Below are positions 18,356-26,228 of a DNA stretch of 64,000 nucleotides, one piece after another. The first letter of the stretch is position 1. Every line of letters begins with the position of its first letter. The DNA comes from Cryobacterium adonitolivorans (GTDB lineage: Bacteria; Actinomycetota; Actinomycetes; Actinomycetales; Microbacteriaceae), in assembly GCF_004402695.1 (NCBI RefSeq), contig NZ_SOFL01000056.1, positions 62,001 through 126,000 of the forward strand, in the 5' to 3' direction. The notes beneath the pieces are model-generated. The model ran no database searches. It was not told the origin of the DNA and saw only the letters and a program-made list of their open reading frames with translations. Position numbers and translations under genes: made by a program.

Positions 18356-18623
18356 CGCCGGGTAGCCCTATGAGCCCGTCTTCAGTTCGACTGATGACAG
18401 GTCGACCTCCATCGTCAAGTGAGCGGGGTGGACGCTGTACGGATCGTCTCCGCTGAGAGGTCCGGTCGGTGCGGCTTCGGCCATGGCTAGGGTGTCTCGT
18501 CGATAAGGTTATGCATGTGCCCTAGATGGCGACCCGCGCCGCCATGGGTTCGCGGTCTCGCCTCATCTCGCTCCTCCGTTCCCGTGGCGCTCGTTCGGCC
18601 CGGGCGGACAAGGAAGGTTCCCC

Positions 18624-19697
18624 ATGAAGATCCTCATTGACGCCCTCGGCGCTCCCGCCTCATCTGGTGGAATGCGGTTGTACGTCGATGCTGTCGTCCG
18701 AGGGTGGGAAGAAGCATTCCCCGACGACCAACTGACACTGCTCGGGGGTAGATGGGTTGATGACATCTTCGGTGACCATCCTCGGCTAAAGGTCGTTGTG
18801 TGGCCAAACGACTTCGTTGGAGCGCGAATGATTGGCCAGATCGCCGTTTCGGCGTTGGTAATGTTCGCCACACGCTCAGAGGCCGTGATCTCCTTGAGCT
18901 CCCTGGTGACGCCGTTCGTATCGAAACGACGACGAGTGTGCGTGGTCCACGACTGGAGACATGTCAAGAACCCTTTAGAGTTCGGCGCCGCCCAGCTGGC
19001 GTATCGGCGTCTCTGGAACCTGTCGGTCCGTCACGCCGGCACCGTCGTTGGGATCTCGGCCAAGACCCACGCAGAGACACAAGAGATCGTTCCCGGCTCG
19101 CACGGCGTTGTCGTTGAGAACGGCAGAGACTACGTGCGGTTCTGGGAAAAGGTCGAAGGCAGCACTGCGCCAGAAGAGAAAAGGATCATTACAACCTTCG
19201 GTCACTTCGCTAACAAGCGCCCGGAGCTGGTGCTGGACGCCCTGGCCCTTCTCGCCGACGAGGTGGGTTCGCTGCAACTCGTAGTTTTCGGGGCGACTGG
19301 GGAATACCGGGAGAGTCTTCGCCAACGCGCGACTGACTTAGGAATTCTGGACAGCTGTCTCTTTCCTGGTTTCGTGGAACAGGCCGAGTATGAGCGCTTT
19401 ATTCAGCGGTCCAGTGTGATTGTGCTGGCGTCCAGCGATGAAGGCTTCGGACTCCCCGTTGCGGAAGCCAACTTCCTCGGCATCCCTGCTGTCGTGACAA
19501 CTGACAGTGGATTGGCTGAGATCCACCACCAGGGCTTGGTCGAGGCCACACCTGATGCGGCGAGCCTGGCAGAGGCCCTCACGTACGCTCTGAGCGGGCA
19601 CGTGCCGCGTGCAGACGTCTCCGCAGTCCAGACGTGGGCAGACACCGCATCCGGTTTGAGGGACGCTACAGCACGTTCTCTGGCTGCGCGTCGCTGA
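18624..19697 (+). CDS. Glycosyltransferase family 4/1 (GT-B fold)
   Basis: The protein has 357 residues. The N-terminus MKILIDALG...SSGGMRLYV is a donor/acceptor Rossmann domain. The C-terminal half has TTFGHFANKRPELVLDAL and the donor-binding motif SSDEGFGLPVAEA with the E-x7-E arrangement of GT4 enzymes. It probably adds one sugar to the lipid-linked repeat unit at the cytoplasmic face. AAGGAAGG precedes the ATG. It is separated from the pyruvyl transferase by 268 bp that hold no gene. Its 3' end overlaps the opposite-strand flippase gene by 32 bp. Confidence 0.85.
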   Translation: MKILIDALGAPASSGGMRLYVDAVVRGWEEAFPDDQLTLLGGRWVDDIFGDHPRLKVVVWPNDFVGARMIGQIAVSALVMFATRSEAVISLSSLVTPFVSKRRRVCVVHDWRHVKNPLEFGAAQLAYRRLWNLSVRHAGTVVGISAKTHAETQEIVPGSHGVVVENGRDYVRFWEKVEGSTAPEEKRIITTFGHFANKRPELVLDALALLADEVGSLQLVVFGATGEYRESLRQRATDLGILDSCLFPGFVEQAEYERFIQRSSVIVLASSDEGFGLPVAEANFLGIPAVVTTDSGLAEIHHQGLVEATPDAASLAEALTYALSGHVPRADVSAVQTWADTASGLRDATARSLAARR

Positions 19698-20889
19698 TAG
19701 GAATACGCGCAGGCTTGAGAGCCAGCCTCTTCAGAGCGAAAAAGCCGCCGAGCGCGAAAAGCAGTTCGACAGTGAGCGTGACTGCAGCGAGGCCGGTTGC
19801 ACCAGCGATGAGCGCGAATGTAACGGACAGGCCGAGAGATACGGCGGCTGCGGCTACGGTGAGCACGAGGCGGGTTCGAATCTGGCCGCTTCCCATCAGG
19901 TAAGCCACCAGCGCATAGTTCCCAGACTTGGGCGCGAACGATAGTGCAACCAGGACGAACACCCACACGTCCGAGAATTGATGTCCGAACATCAGCTCAA
20001 TGATGGGGAGAGAGGCCACCACGACGCCGGCGATGACTAGCCCGCCGAGGAAGAACCCGGTCCAATAGGTCCACGGTCCAGTGGCCCGGCCCCGAATCCT
20101 CGGGATGAGCTGCAGAGACAGCGTTCCAGGCACCAAATCGAGCGCTTGGATGATTCGATAGACAATCGTGAGCGTCGCCAGCTGGTCAAGCGGCAACAGG
20201 GTCGATGCGATGAGAAGCGGAGACTGTGAGTAGAAAGCGCTGAGCGCGCCAGTGGCCCCGAACTCCAGGATGCGTCGATAGATGCGGTGCTCATCGACGC
20301 CGATTGCGACCAGGGCTCTGTCTGTCGAAACAAACGTGACCACCGCGACAACTAGAGACGGGATCGGGAGCAGCAACAGAATGGTCAGATCGGACTGGAG
20401 AAAAGCAGCAGCGAGGATCGGTAGCTTGAGCACCAAAAGCACGACATCGGGTGCTGCGTAGACAGCATCCCGCTTGGCGACCATGAGCGGGGCTCGGATA
20501 ATGCGACCCGTGCTATCAAGGCTCTGAGTGACGGCAAAGCAGACGAGAAGGACAAGCACCGTTGGCGGGATGTACCCTCCGGCGGGGACGGCGATGAAAA
20601 GGATGGCGAGGACTGAGCCCAAAGCCGCCAAACCCAAGTGGAAGGCAACTGCTTTCCGGTAGACCGACCGGCTGATCTCGCCGAGCGGAGTAGAAAGCAG
20701 GAAGTTCCCTGCACCCGAATCGGTCATCATGGCAAAGGAGCTCAGGAGGCCGAAGCCGGCGACGAGTAGATTCCGGTCGGCGCCAGTGCCCACGTTAGAC
20801 AGGATCAACAGGATTGCGAGTTGAAGCAACCTGACTAAGCCTGTACTGATAGTTGGCAGCAGGAACAGAACGCGCTTAAGGATGCGCAT
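19666..20889 (-). CDS. Wzx-like polysaccharide flippase 2
   Basis: The protein has 407 residues and about 12 membrane helices. It is paralogous to flippase 1 at 16098 (see LSAFYSQSPLLIAS, TIVYRIIQALDLVPG, SGNYALVAYLMGSGQIRTR) but well diverged and on the opposite strand. The start overlaps the end of the wzy-like gene by 14 bp, a coupled pair typical of one biosynthetic operon. The stop lies inside the end of the convergent glycosyltransferase gene. Confidence 0.82.
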   Translation of the reverse strand: MRILKRVLFLLPTISTGLVRLLQLAILLILSNVGTGADRNLLVAGFGLLSSFAMMTDSGAGNFLLSTPLGEISRSVYRKAVAFHLGLAALGSVLAILFIAVPAGGYIPPTVLVLLVCFAVTQSLDSTGRIIRAPLMVAKRDAVYAAPDVVLLVLKLPILAAAFLQSDLTILLLLPIPSLVVAVVTFVSTDRALVAIGVDEHRIYRRILEFGATGALSAFYSQSPLLIASTLLPLDQLATLTIVYRIIQALDLVPGTLSLQLIPRIRGRATGPWTYWTGFFLGGLVIAGVVVASLPIIELMFGHQFSDVWVFVLVALSFAPKSGNYALVAYLMGSGQIRTRLVLTVAAAAVSLGLSVTFALIAGATGLAAVTLTVELLFALGGFFALKRLALKPARIPISDAQPENVL

Positions 20890-22387
20890 CGGCTTCTTTC
20901 ACCGTTGCTACGAACGGCCGCCGGCGACGCAGCGTGAGATTGTGACCGAGGTAGACGATGGCAACCAGCAAAGACGTTTGAATGACCGAAACATAGCTCA
21001 AGGCATAGAACTGTGTGAGACAGTCCACCACTGCCGCGTAGGCAATGAAAGTCAACACTGTGGCTTCTCTGCTGTACTTTGCATTCCTAGAGGTTGATGC
21101 GGTTTGCTGCGAGATGATGGCCGAAACAGTGCCTGCCAAATATCCCGTTACGAGACCGAAAACCAAGCCAACGCCAGCGGCTCCCACCCATCCCAGGTTG
21201 ACGTATCCCCAGAGCGGACCAGGGAGGCGATAGCCTCCAGAGTTGATTGTCGTGACGTCTGCTCCGGGGTTCGTGACAGCCAGGCTCCAGACGGACGGGT
21301 TCCATTCAAAATTCCCGGGCACCAGACCGCCAATGAAGGTCAGGCCGTGGGCAAAGATGGGGTTCTTCAGCCACGCCTGCAGAAAGATGAATTGATCGGC
21401 GACGTCGGGTGCCCCGGCGGCGACGCTGGCCAGCAGTCCAACGGGATTCACTCCCGCCGAGAAGTTGCCGATGCCGAGTGCTGCAAAGACAAAGTAGGAC
21501 GCACTACCCGCGAAGTACACGGCCACGATTCCGATGAAGTAAAGCAGCATGCCGCGGGTGCGGAGTGCGACGAGAACGCCGACAAAGAGGAGGATTCCAC
21601 TCACCGCGGGTTCCCGCTGCAACGTGAGTAGCAGAAGCACGACAGACGTCAGGAACACCGCAATCATGAGCGGCTTGCGCCGCCAAACCGCGTACATGGT
21701 CAGCAGTGGGAGCAGAACGGCGAGCGCGGAGGTTGTGGCCCGGTAGAGCGGCGCGACGGGGGCGTAGCTTTCGGCGTAAGCGCCACGAAAGAACTTGGCA
21801 GCGAAAGGATCCGCGGCTAGTGCCGGTACAAAACCCATGACAAGGAAGGCGAGCAGGAGGCCCGCGATGGAAAGCAGGGCACCCCAAACTACGCGGTGCG
21901 GGATCGAATGCCGGATGCGCGTTAGCGGGATCATTACCGCGTCCGTTACCCGCGAGTTGCCTGGTCGCCCTGCGAGTTGCGAACCCACGATGGTTCCAAT
22001 GACGGAGCAGCTGAACCCGACGACCATGATTGTCGTGTACAGGTCCAGAGACTCGTCCGTGACCGAGCGGCCGCCACCGAGCAGGAGCAAGGGAATGATG
22101 TACGCAACGATGCCGAAGGCAAGCTGAGAGTGGGCAACGATGTTCCACCGGCTGGGCCAGGCCACGTAAGACACGATTGAGAAGCCCAGGAGGCAGAGGC
22201 ATAGCAATGCGGGGCGCACATCAGCGGGGGCCCCGCCGGCGGACAGCGTCTCCGCGAGGAAGAAGACTGCAAGGAGCGCAACGCAGATGAGGAATGTTGC
22301 AAGGAGACGAAACCAGGGAGAACTCGAGCGCAGAGCGAGCTGGGACTTCATCTCATTCAGCGGAGAAGGCCGAGGCGGCTTAGTCAT
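20876..22387 (-). CDS. Wzy-like O-antigen/exopolysaccharide polymerase
   Basis: The protein has 503 residues and about 12-13 hydrophobic helices. Large hydrophilic loops at about residues 185-215 and 320-395 are as expected for polymerases that join repeat units outside the membrane. These proteins have little sequence signature, so the call rests on topology, length and position directly upstream of a flippase gene. The start is uncertain: ATG 22387 lacks a ribosome-binding site and ATG 22351 is 12 codons further in. Confidence 0.75.
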   Translation of the reverse strand: MTKPPRPSPLNEMKSQLALRSSSPWFRLLATFLICVALLAVFFLAETLSAGGAPADVRPALLCLCLLGFSIVSYVAWPSRWNIVAHSQLAFGIVAYIIPLLLLGGGRSVTDESLDLYTTIMVVGFSCSVIGTIVGSQLAGRPGNSRVTDAVMIPLTRIRHSIPHRVVWGALLSIAGLLLAFLVMGFVPALAADPFAAKFFRGAYAESYAPVAPLYRATTSALAVLLPLLTMYAVWRRKPLMIAVFLTSVVLLLLTLQREPAVSGILLFVGVLVALRTRGMLLYFIGIVAVYFAGSASYFVFAALGIGNFSAGVNPVGLLASVAAGAPDVADQFIFLQAWLKNPIFAHGLTFIGGLVPGNFEWNPSVWSLAVTNPGADVTTINSGGYRLPGPLWGYVNLGWVGAAGVGLVFGLVTGYLAGTVSAIISQQTASTSRNAKYSREATVLTFIAYAAVVDCLTQFYALSYVSVIQTSLLVAIVYLGHNLTLRRRRPFVATVKEADAHP

Positions 22388-22429
22388 TGGAGGATAAGTT
22401 GTGCACCGGCATGGTGACGGTCGAAATCA

Positions 22430-23107
22430 TCAGATTCTCCCCCGGTTGCGCGGAGGCACCGCGCCGGTCATCCGCTTGGCGTAGGCGCCTGCGGGCAGAG
22501 CCTTCTTCAGCTTGGCGGGAGCGCCGGCGTACAAAGTGTGCGGTTCTTTGAGGCCCTTGATCACCACGGAGCCCATAGCAACAAGTGAGTAGTCAGGAAC
22601 CGTCGCGCCCATTACCAGGTTGCAGCCTCCGCCCACCATGGCGTATTTGCCGATGGTGATAGGGAATGAATCCAGGACATTGTCCTCGACATCGATTCCA
22701 TGAGTCATGAAAGCCGAGCGCACGCCGGCCACGGTCGCATATTCGCCAATGAGAACTCCACCAGAAGCGTCGACGTAGTGCCTACTTGTGAATGAAGCAT
22801 GGGCGCCAAGAATAAACTGACCCGCAATCGGCGAGACCGATTCCTCGACAAGGAAAGGCGCGGCTGAAATCCAATTGAATTGGCCGATTTCAGCCATGTC
22901 GCCAACCTCGGCGCGAGACACGTGACGAAAGACATTGAATGGTCCGATCCGCGCGCCGTCCCCGACGACGAGGGCGGTACGCCCCAGAAGAAGGATCGGA
23001 CCGATCGACGCTGACTTGGCAATCGTGTGACCGAGCCTGTTGAGCAGAAAATTCTTCCCACGGGCACTCGGCAGGATCCCCACCACGGCCGACATTAGCT
23101 GCTTCAT
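22430..23107 (-). CDS. Left-handed beta-helix (hexapeptide) acyltransferase
   Basis: The protein has 225 residues. Imperfect hexapeptide turns are seen throughout, such as IGPILLLG, VGDGARIGPF, IGEYATVAGV, IGKYAMVGGG, and VVIKGL then LYAGAPAKL near the end. The family uses acetyl-CoA to modify sugars or sugar nucleotides in the cytoplasm, as in serine or sugar O-acetyltransferases. GGAGGGGG lies directly before the ATG. It sits in the minus-strand group glycosyltransferase - acyltransferase - wzy - wzx and probably acylates a repeat-unit sugar before export. Confidence 0.85.
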   Translation of the reverse strand: MKQLMSAVVGILPSARGKNFLLNRLGHTIAKSASIGPILLLGRTALVVGDGARIGPFNVFRHVSRAEVGDMAEIGQFNWISAAPFLVEESVSPIAGQFILGAHASFTSRHYVDASGGVLIGEYATVAGVRSAFMTHGIDVEDNVLDSFPITIGKYAMVGGGCNLVMGATVPDYSLVAMGSVVIKGLKEPHTLYAGAPAKLKKALPAGAYAKRMTGAVPPRNRGRI

Positions 23108-23202
23108 GCGGCCCCCTCCGTTATGAATACCAACACTCGACCGAGCTTAGTGCAGGCTCTGGACGGACGGACCCTTGTGATATTGCATACCTTGTCGTCA
23201 CA

Positions 23203-24204
23203 TTATTTGCTGAATTCCCGCACCCAGTTCTCAATCGAGTGCCTCTCGAAGCCGTTGGGCGCGCCCACAAGTGGGGGCAATGCGTCAAGAACCTCGCGGA
23301 GTCGAGTGCTTGCGTCGGCCGCGTCGTAGTCATCCACGACGACTATCCGGCTGGGATCGAACAATTCTGACTGCCGGATCGCAGTATTGCCGGTAACGAG
23401 AACGGCGCCCGATGCGAGGACCTCGAATGTACGCATAGTCAGGCCGGACTGGGCGCTGCGCTGAAGGTCTAGTACCGCCCGCGAATCCCGGAAGATAGCC
23501 GCCACTGCGGACTTATCGAGTTTGGCGAAAGACACGGTGGAGGTGGGGACTCCGGCGAAGTTGCGACTGATGTACTTGTTGAAGTAGAAGTACCACCGCG
23601 CCGGAACGTAAAAGAAGCCATAGGTGTTGGTGAACGATTTAAAGAGACTGGTGACGAAACGGTACCGATCGGAATGCATGGTGCCGACGAAGGTGAGGTC
23701 GTGAGACCGGGGGCTTTCCGGCGATGAGGAACTGAACTGACTGGAATAGAAGAGTGGTTTCAGAGTGAAGCGCGCGTCAGCGGCCACGTCTGCCGGGTCG
23801 AAGCTGTACAAGGCATCGAACTCGTCGAAGAGTCGGGTGCAATTCGATCCAGCTGGGATGGCGTCGAATGAGTAATACACGAAGTGTGCATCAGGGTTTC
23901 GTCGGCGGAATTCCTGCAAGAACGACAGGGGCACTACTTCACCCTTGATGACCAGAACCAGGTCGTAGCTGTTGGTTACGGTGGCCGCAAGAATGCGGCG
24001 ATAGTAGGCCTGAACCAGCAACTGGACCGGCCGACCACCGATCCGGAAGATTGCCTTGGCCGCTGACGAATTGGTGGGGCGTTCATCGAAGAAATCGACC
24101 GCATACCCGTCGTCGATCAACGCCCGCTCGATATCGGATTCGTAGCCGAAGAAGGAGGGAGAGAGGAAGAGCGCCCGGGGCGAGGGGGCGGGTGATTCTG
24201 ACAC
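23203..24204 (-). CDS. CgeB-like glycosyltransferase
   Basis: The protein has 333 residues. The N-terminal half has FLSPSFFGYESDIERAL and VVIKGEVV-like segments, and the C-terminal half has LTFVGTMHSDRYRFV and LTMRTFEVLASGAVLVT, which resemble CgeB/DUF3880 GT-B glycosyltransferases. The GTG start at 24204 has AAGGGA upstream. It is the first gene of the minus-strand group and is divergent from the epimerase gene across 249 bp of non-coding DNA. Confidence 0.75.
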   Translation of the reverse strand: MSESPAPSPRALFLSPSFFGYESDIERALIDDGYAVDFFDERPTNSSAAKAIFRIGGRPVQLLVQAYYRRILAATVTNSYDLVLVIKGEVVPLSFLQEFRRRNPDAHFVYYSFDAIPAGSNCTRLFDEFDALYSFDPADVAADARFTLKPLFYSSQFSSSSPESPRSHDLTFVGTMHSDRYRFVTSLFKSFTNTYGFFYVPARWYFYFNKYISRNFAGVPTSTVSFAKLDKSAVAAIFRDSRAVLDLQRSAQSGLTMRTFEVLASGAVLVTGNTAIRQSELFDPSRIVVVDDYDAADASTRLREVLDALPPLVGAPNGFERHSIENWVREFSK

Positions 24205-24453
24205 TGTCGTGAGTCCCTTTCAGAAACGCCCGGCCGCAGAAGGTTGGCGTCCATATCTTGAGGCAGTGCCAGGCCGGTCGAGAACAACCGTAGCGGGCGG
24301 ATTCCACCTTCGGCGGCGCGGGCCGATAGTGTCTGGAGAAGGACATGGGGGGCGGGAGTGTCGAATCGACACCGATTGAGGCCCCTCCCGGAGCCGGGAT
24401 GTCAAGCGTTCACGGCTCTTGGGCGAGCGAAGCGAACAGCAGAAGGCAACCTT
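24205..24453. promoter_or_regulatory. Divergent intergenic region of the exopolysaccharide locus
   Basis: This region must hold promoters for the minus-strand glycosyltransferase group and the plus-strand epimerase. A TAGTGT -10-like hexamer lies at about 24328, but no good -35 pairs with it. No dyad or gene was recognised. Confidence 0.3.
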
Positions 24454-25536
24454 ATGACACGCGTCAAGACCGTACTGATTTCAGGTGGAGCGGGCTTCAT
24501 CGGCACCCGGCTCGCGAAACGACTCGTGGGCGACTTCAAAGTTGTTCTGCTGGACAACCTCCACCCGCAGGTGCACGCGACCAACTCGTGGCCGAGCGAC
24601 AGCCCGGTAGAAGCCGAAAAGCGTCTCGGCGACGTCACCGACGCGGCAGCATGGGACGCGGCCATTGCCGAGCACACGCCCGACATCATTGTGCACCTCG
24701 CCGCAGAGACCGGAACCGGTCAGTCGCTGACCGAATCCACTCGGCACGCATCGGTCAACGTCACCGGAACCGCACGCATGCTCGATGCCCTGTCCAACAG
24801 CGGCCACCGTCCCGAGGCTATTGTTCTGGCCTCCTCGCGCGCCGTCTACGGGGAGGGACAGTGGAAGACAACCCAAGGTGAGCGATACTACGCAGCCCCC
24901 CGAGGTGAGCAACAGCTCGTCGCGAGCAAGTGGGAACCGATCGGACCTGACGGCGAAGAGGGCGAGGCCGTCGCCCACAACGCCGCATCCGTGGAGCCCC
25001 GACCGACCAACGTCTATGCGGCCACCAAGCTGGCGCAGGAACACCTGCTCTCGTCCTGGTGTGCCTCAATGAACGTTCCACTTCGCATTCTGCGGCTGCA
25101 GAACGTTTACGGTGCTGGACAGGCCCTCGAGAACAGCTACACGGGCGTCTTGACATACTTCGCTCGGCAGGCGATCGCCGGCGAGCCGATCAACGTTTAC
25201 GAAGGCGGCGGCATCGTCCGCGACTTCGTGCACGTAGACGATGTCGTCAGCGCGCTCTCGGCTGCGCTGGCACTTCCCGCTGAGACCGCCTTCGGACTCG
25301 TCGACATCGGATCTGGATCCGCGGGCACGCTGCTCGACTACGCGTCCACGCTCGCCGATACCGCTGGCAGCCCGGCGCCGGAAACCAGCGACAGGTTCCG
25401 GTTGGGAGATGTCAGAGCCGCGTACGCGGACATCGCACCTGCCCAGAAGCTGCTCGGATATGAGCCTCAGGTCTCATTCCGCGATGGCGTGATCGGGTTG
25501 CTCGAGTGGGCGCGTCAGGGTTCGGTCGCTGAGTAG
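24454..25536 (+). CDS. NAD-dependent nucleotide-sugar epimerase/dehydratase
   Basis: The protein has 360 residues of the extended short-chain dehydrogenase class. The Rossmann motif GGAGFIG is at residues 11-17. The catalytic YxxxK (VYAATKLAQ) lies near residue 189, and a later RDFVHVDDV segment is typical of UDP/dTDP-sugar epimerases. It probably supplies a sugar nucleotide for the glycan; the substrate cannot be told. ATG 24454 has AGAAGG upstream, whereas an in-frame ATG at 24358 would add a non-homologous tail. It is followed by a hairpin and the VanZ-like gene. Confidence 0.85.
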   Translation: MTRVKTVLISGGAGFIGTRLAKRLVGDFKVVLLDNLHPQVHATNSWPSDSPVEAEKRLGDVTDAAAWDAAIAEHTPDIIVHLAAETGTGQSLTESTRHASVNVTGTARMLDALSNSGHRPEAIVLASSRAVYGEGQWKTTQGERYYAAPRGEQQLVASKWEPIGPDGEEGEAVAHNAASVEPRPTNVYAATKLAQEHLLSSWCASMNVPLRILRLQNVYGAGQALENSYTGVLTYFARQAIAGEPINVYEGGGIVRDFVHVDDVVSALSAALALPAETAFGLVDIGSGSAGTLLDYASTLADTAGSPAPETSDRFRLGDVRAAYADIAPAQKLLGYEPQVSFRDGVIGLLEWARQGSVAE

Positions 25537-25588
25537 CATCCTCCGATCTGACACCCGTACAGTGGGCGTCAGCGATAGTGATGTGATG

Positions 25589-25618
25589 ACGGGTCAGGGC
25601 GACGGCGGCCTGACCCGT
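25589..25618 (+). terminator. Hairpin between the epimerase and VanZ-like genes
   Basis: ACGGGTCAGG (25589-25598) pairs perfectly with CCTGACCCGT (25609-25618) around a 10-base loop. No T-run follows. It may be a terminator or attenuator ahead of the VanZ-like gene, whose ribosome-binding site begins 14 bases later. Confidence 0.5.
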
Positions 25619-25646
25619 TGCCACACTGGTCAAGGGAGCGTTCGTC

Positions 25647-26132
25647 ATTTCCAATCAACCGCCTAAGAGCAGAGCCCGCGAGTGGCTCGGCGCCTGGACT
25701 TTGGCGGCATACGCCTCGGTCGTGCTGATGGCAACACTGTGGCCGACGCCGCTTGACCAAGGATTTGAATCTTCCATCAACAAGCTCTTCGTCGTTTTGT
25801 ACCGAAACGGGGTTCCGCTGTGGTTCGGCTACAACAAGCTTGAATTCACCGCCAACGTCCTGATGTTCATTCCGCTGGGTTTCCTGGTGGCGCTTTTGCT
25901 GCCCGCCAGGATTTGGTGGCTGGCTCTGGTCATCTGCCCGGCCATGTCAATCGCCATTGAAATGACTCAGGCACTTGCATTGAGCGCCAGGTTCGCCACA
26001 GTTATCGACGTGTTTTCGAACTCGTTGGGCGCCGTTATCGGCATTTTGATTGCTGTCATGTTGCGCGCAATCGTCTACGAACGGGACCAGAAAGTCATCG
26101 CGAGGGCTGTCTGGGCCCAAGGCCTGCGCTAG
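25647..26132 (+). CDS. VanZ-like membrane protein, possible ATT start
   Basis: From 25647 the product has 161 residues. It has four membrane helices and the VanZ-type segments LEFTANVLMFIPLGFLVALL and IEMTQ, then a conserved Asp in TVIDVFSNSLGAVIG. The only standard start in frame is TTG 25701, which falls inside the first helix and has no ribosome-binding site. Upstream in the same frame, AAGGGAG (25632-25638) precedes ATT 25647 at ideal spacing and restores a normal basic N-terminus (SNQPPKSRAREWL). An in-frame TGA at 25611 limits further extension. VanZ-like proteins often accompany cell-surface glycan genes, with unknown function. Confidence 0.75.
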   Translation: MSNQPPKSRAREWLGAWTLAAYASVVLMATLWPTPLDQGFESSINKLFVVLYRNGVPLWFGYNKLEFTANVLMFIPLGFLVALLLPARIWWLALVICPAMSIAIEMTQALALSARFATVIDVFSNSLGAVIGILIAVMLRAIVYERDQKVIARAVWAQGLR

Positions 26133-26228
26133 GGCGTGGTTCCTTTGGACCTACTAGCGCTGCTCTGCACGGGTGCCCGATAGTCCTTGTCGTGTAGGCA
26201 CACGAATTGGGGAACGCGCCCCCGGCCG

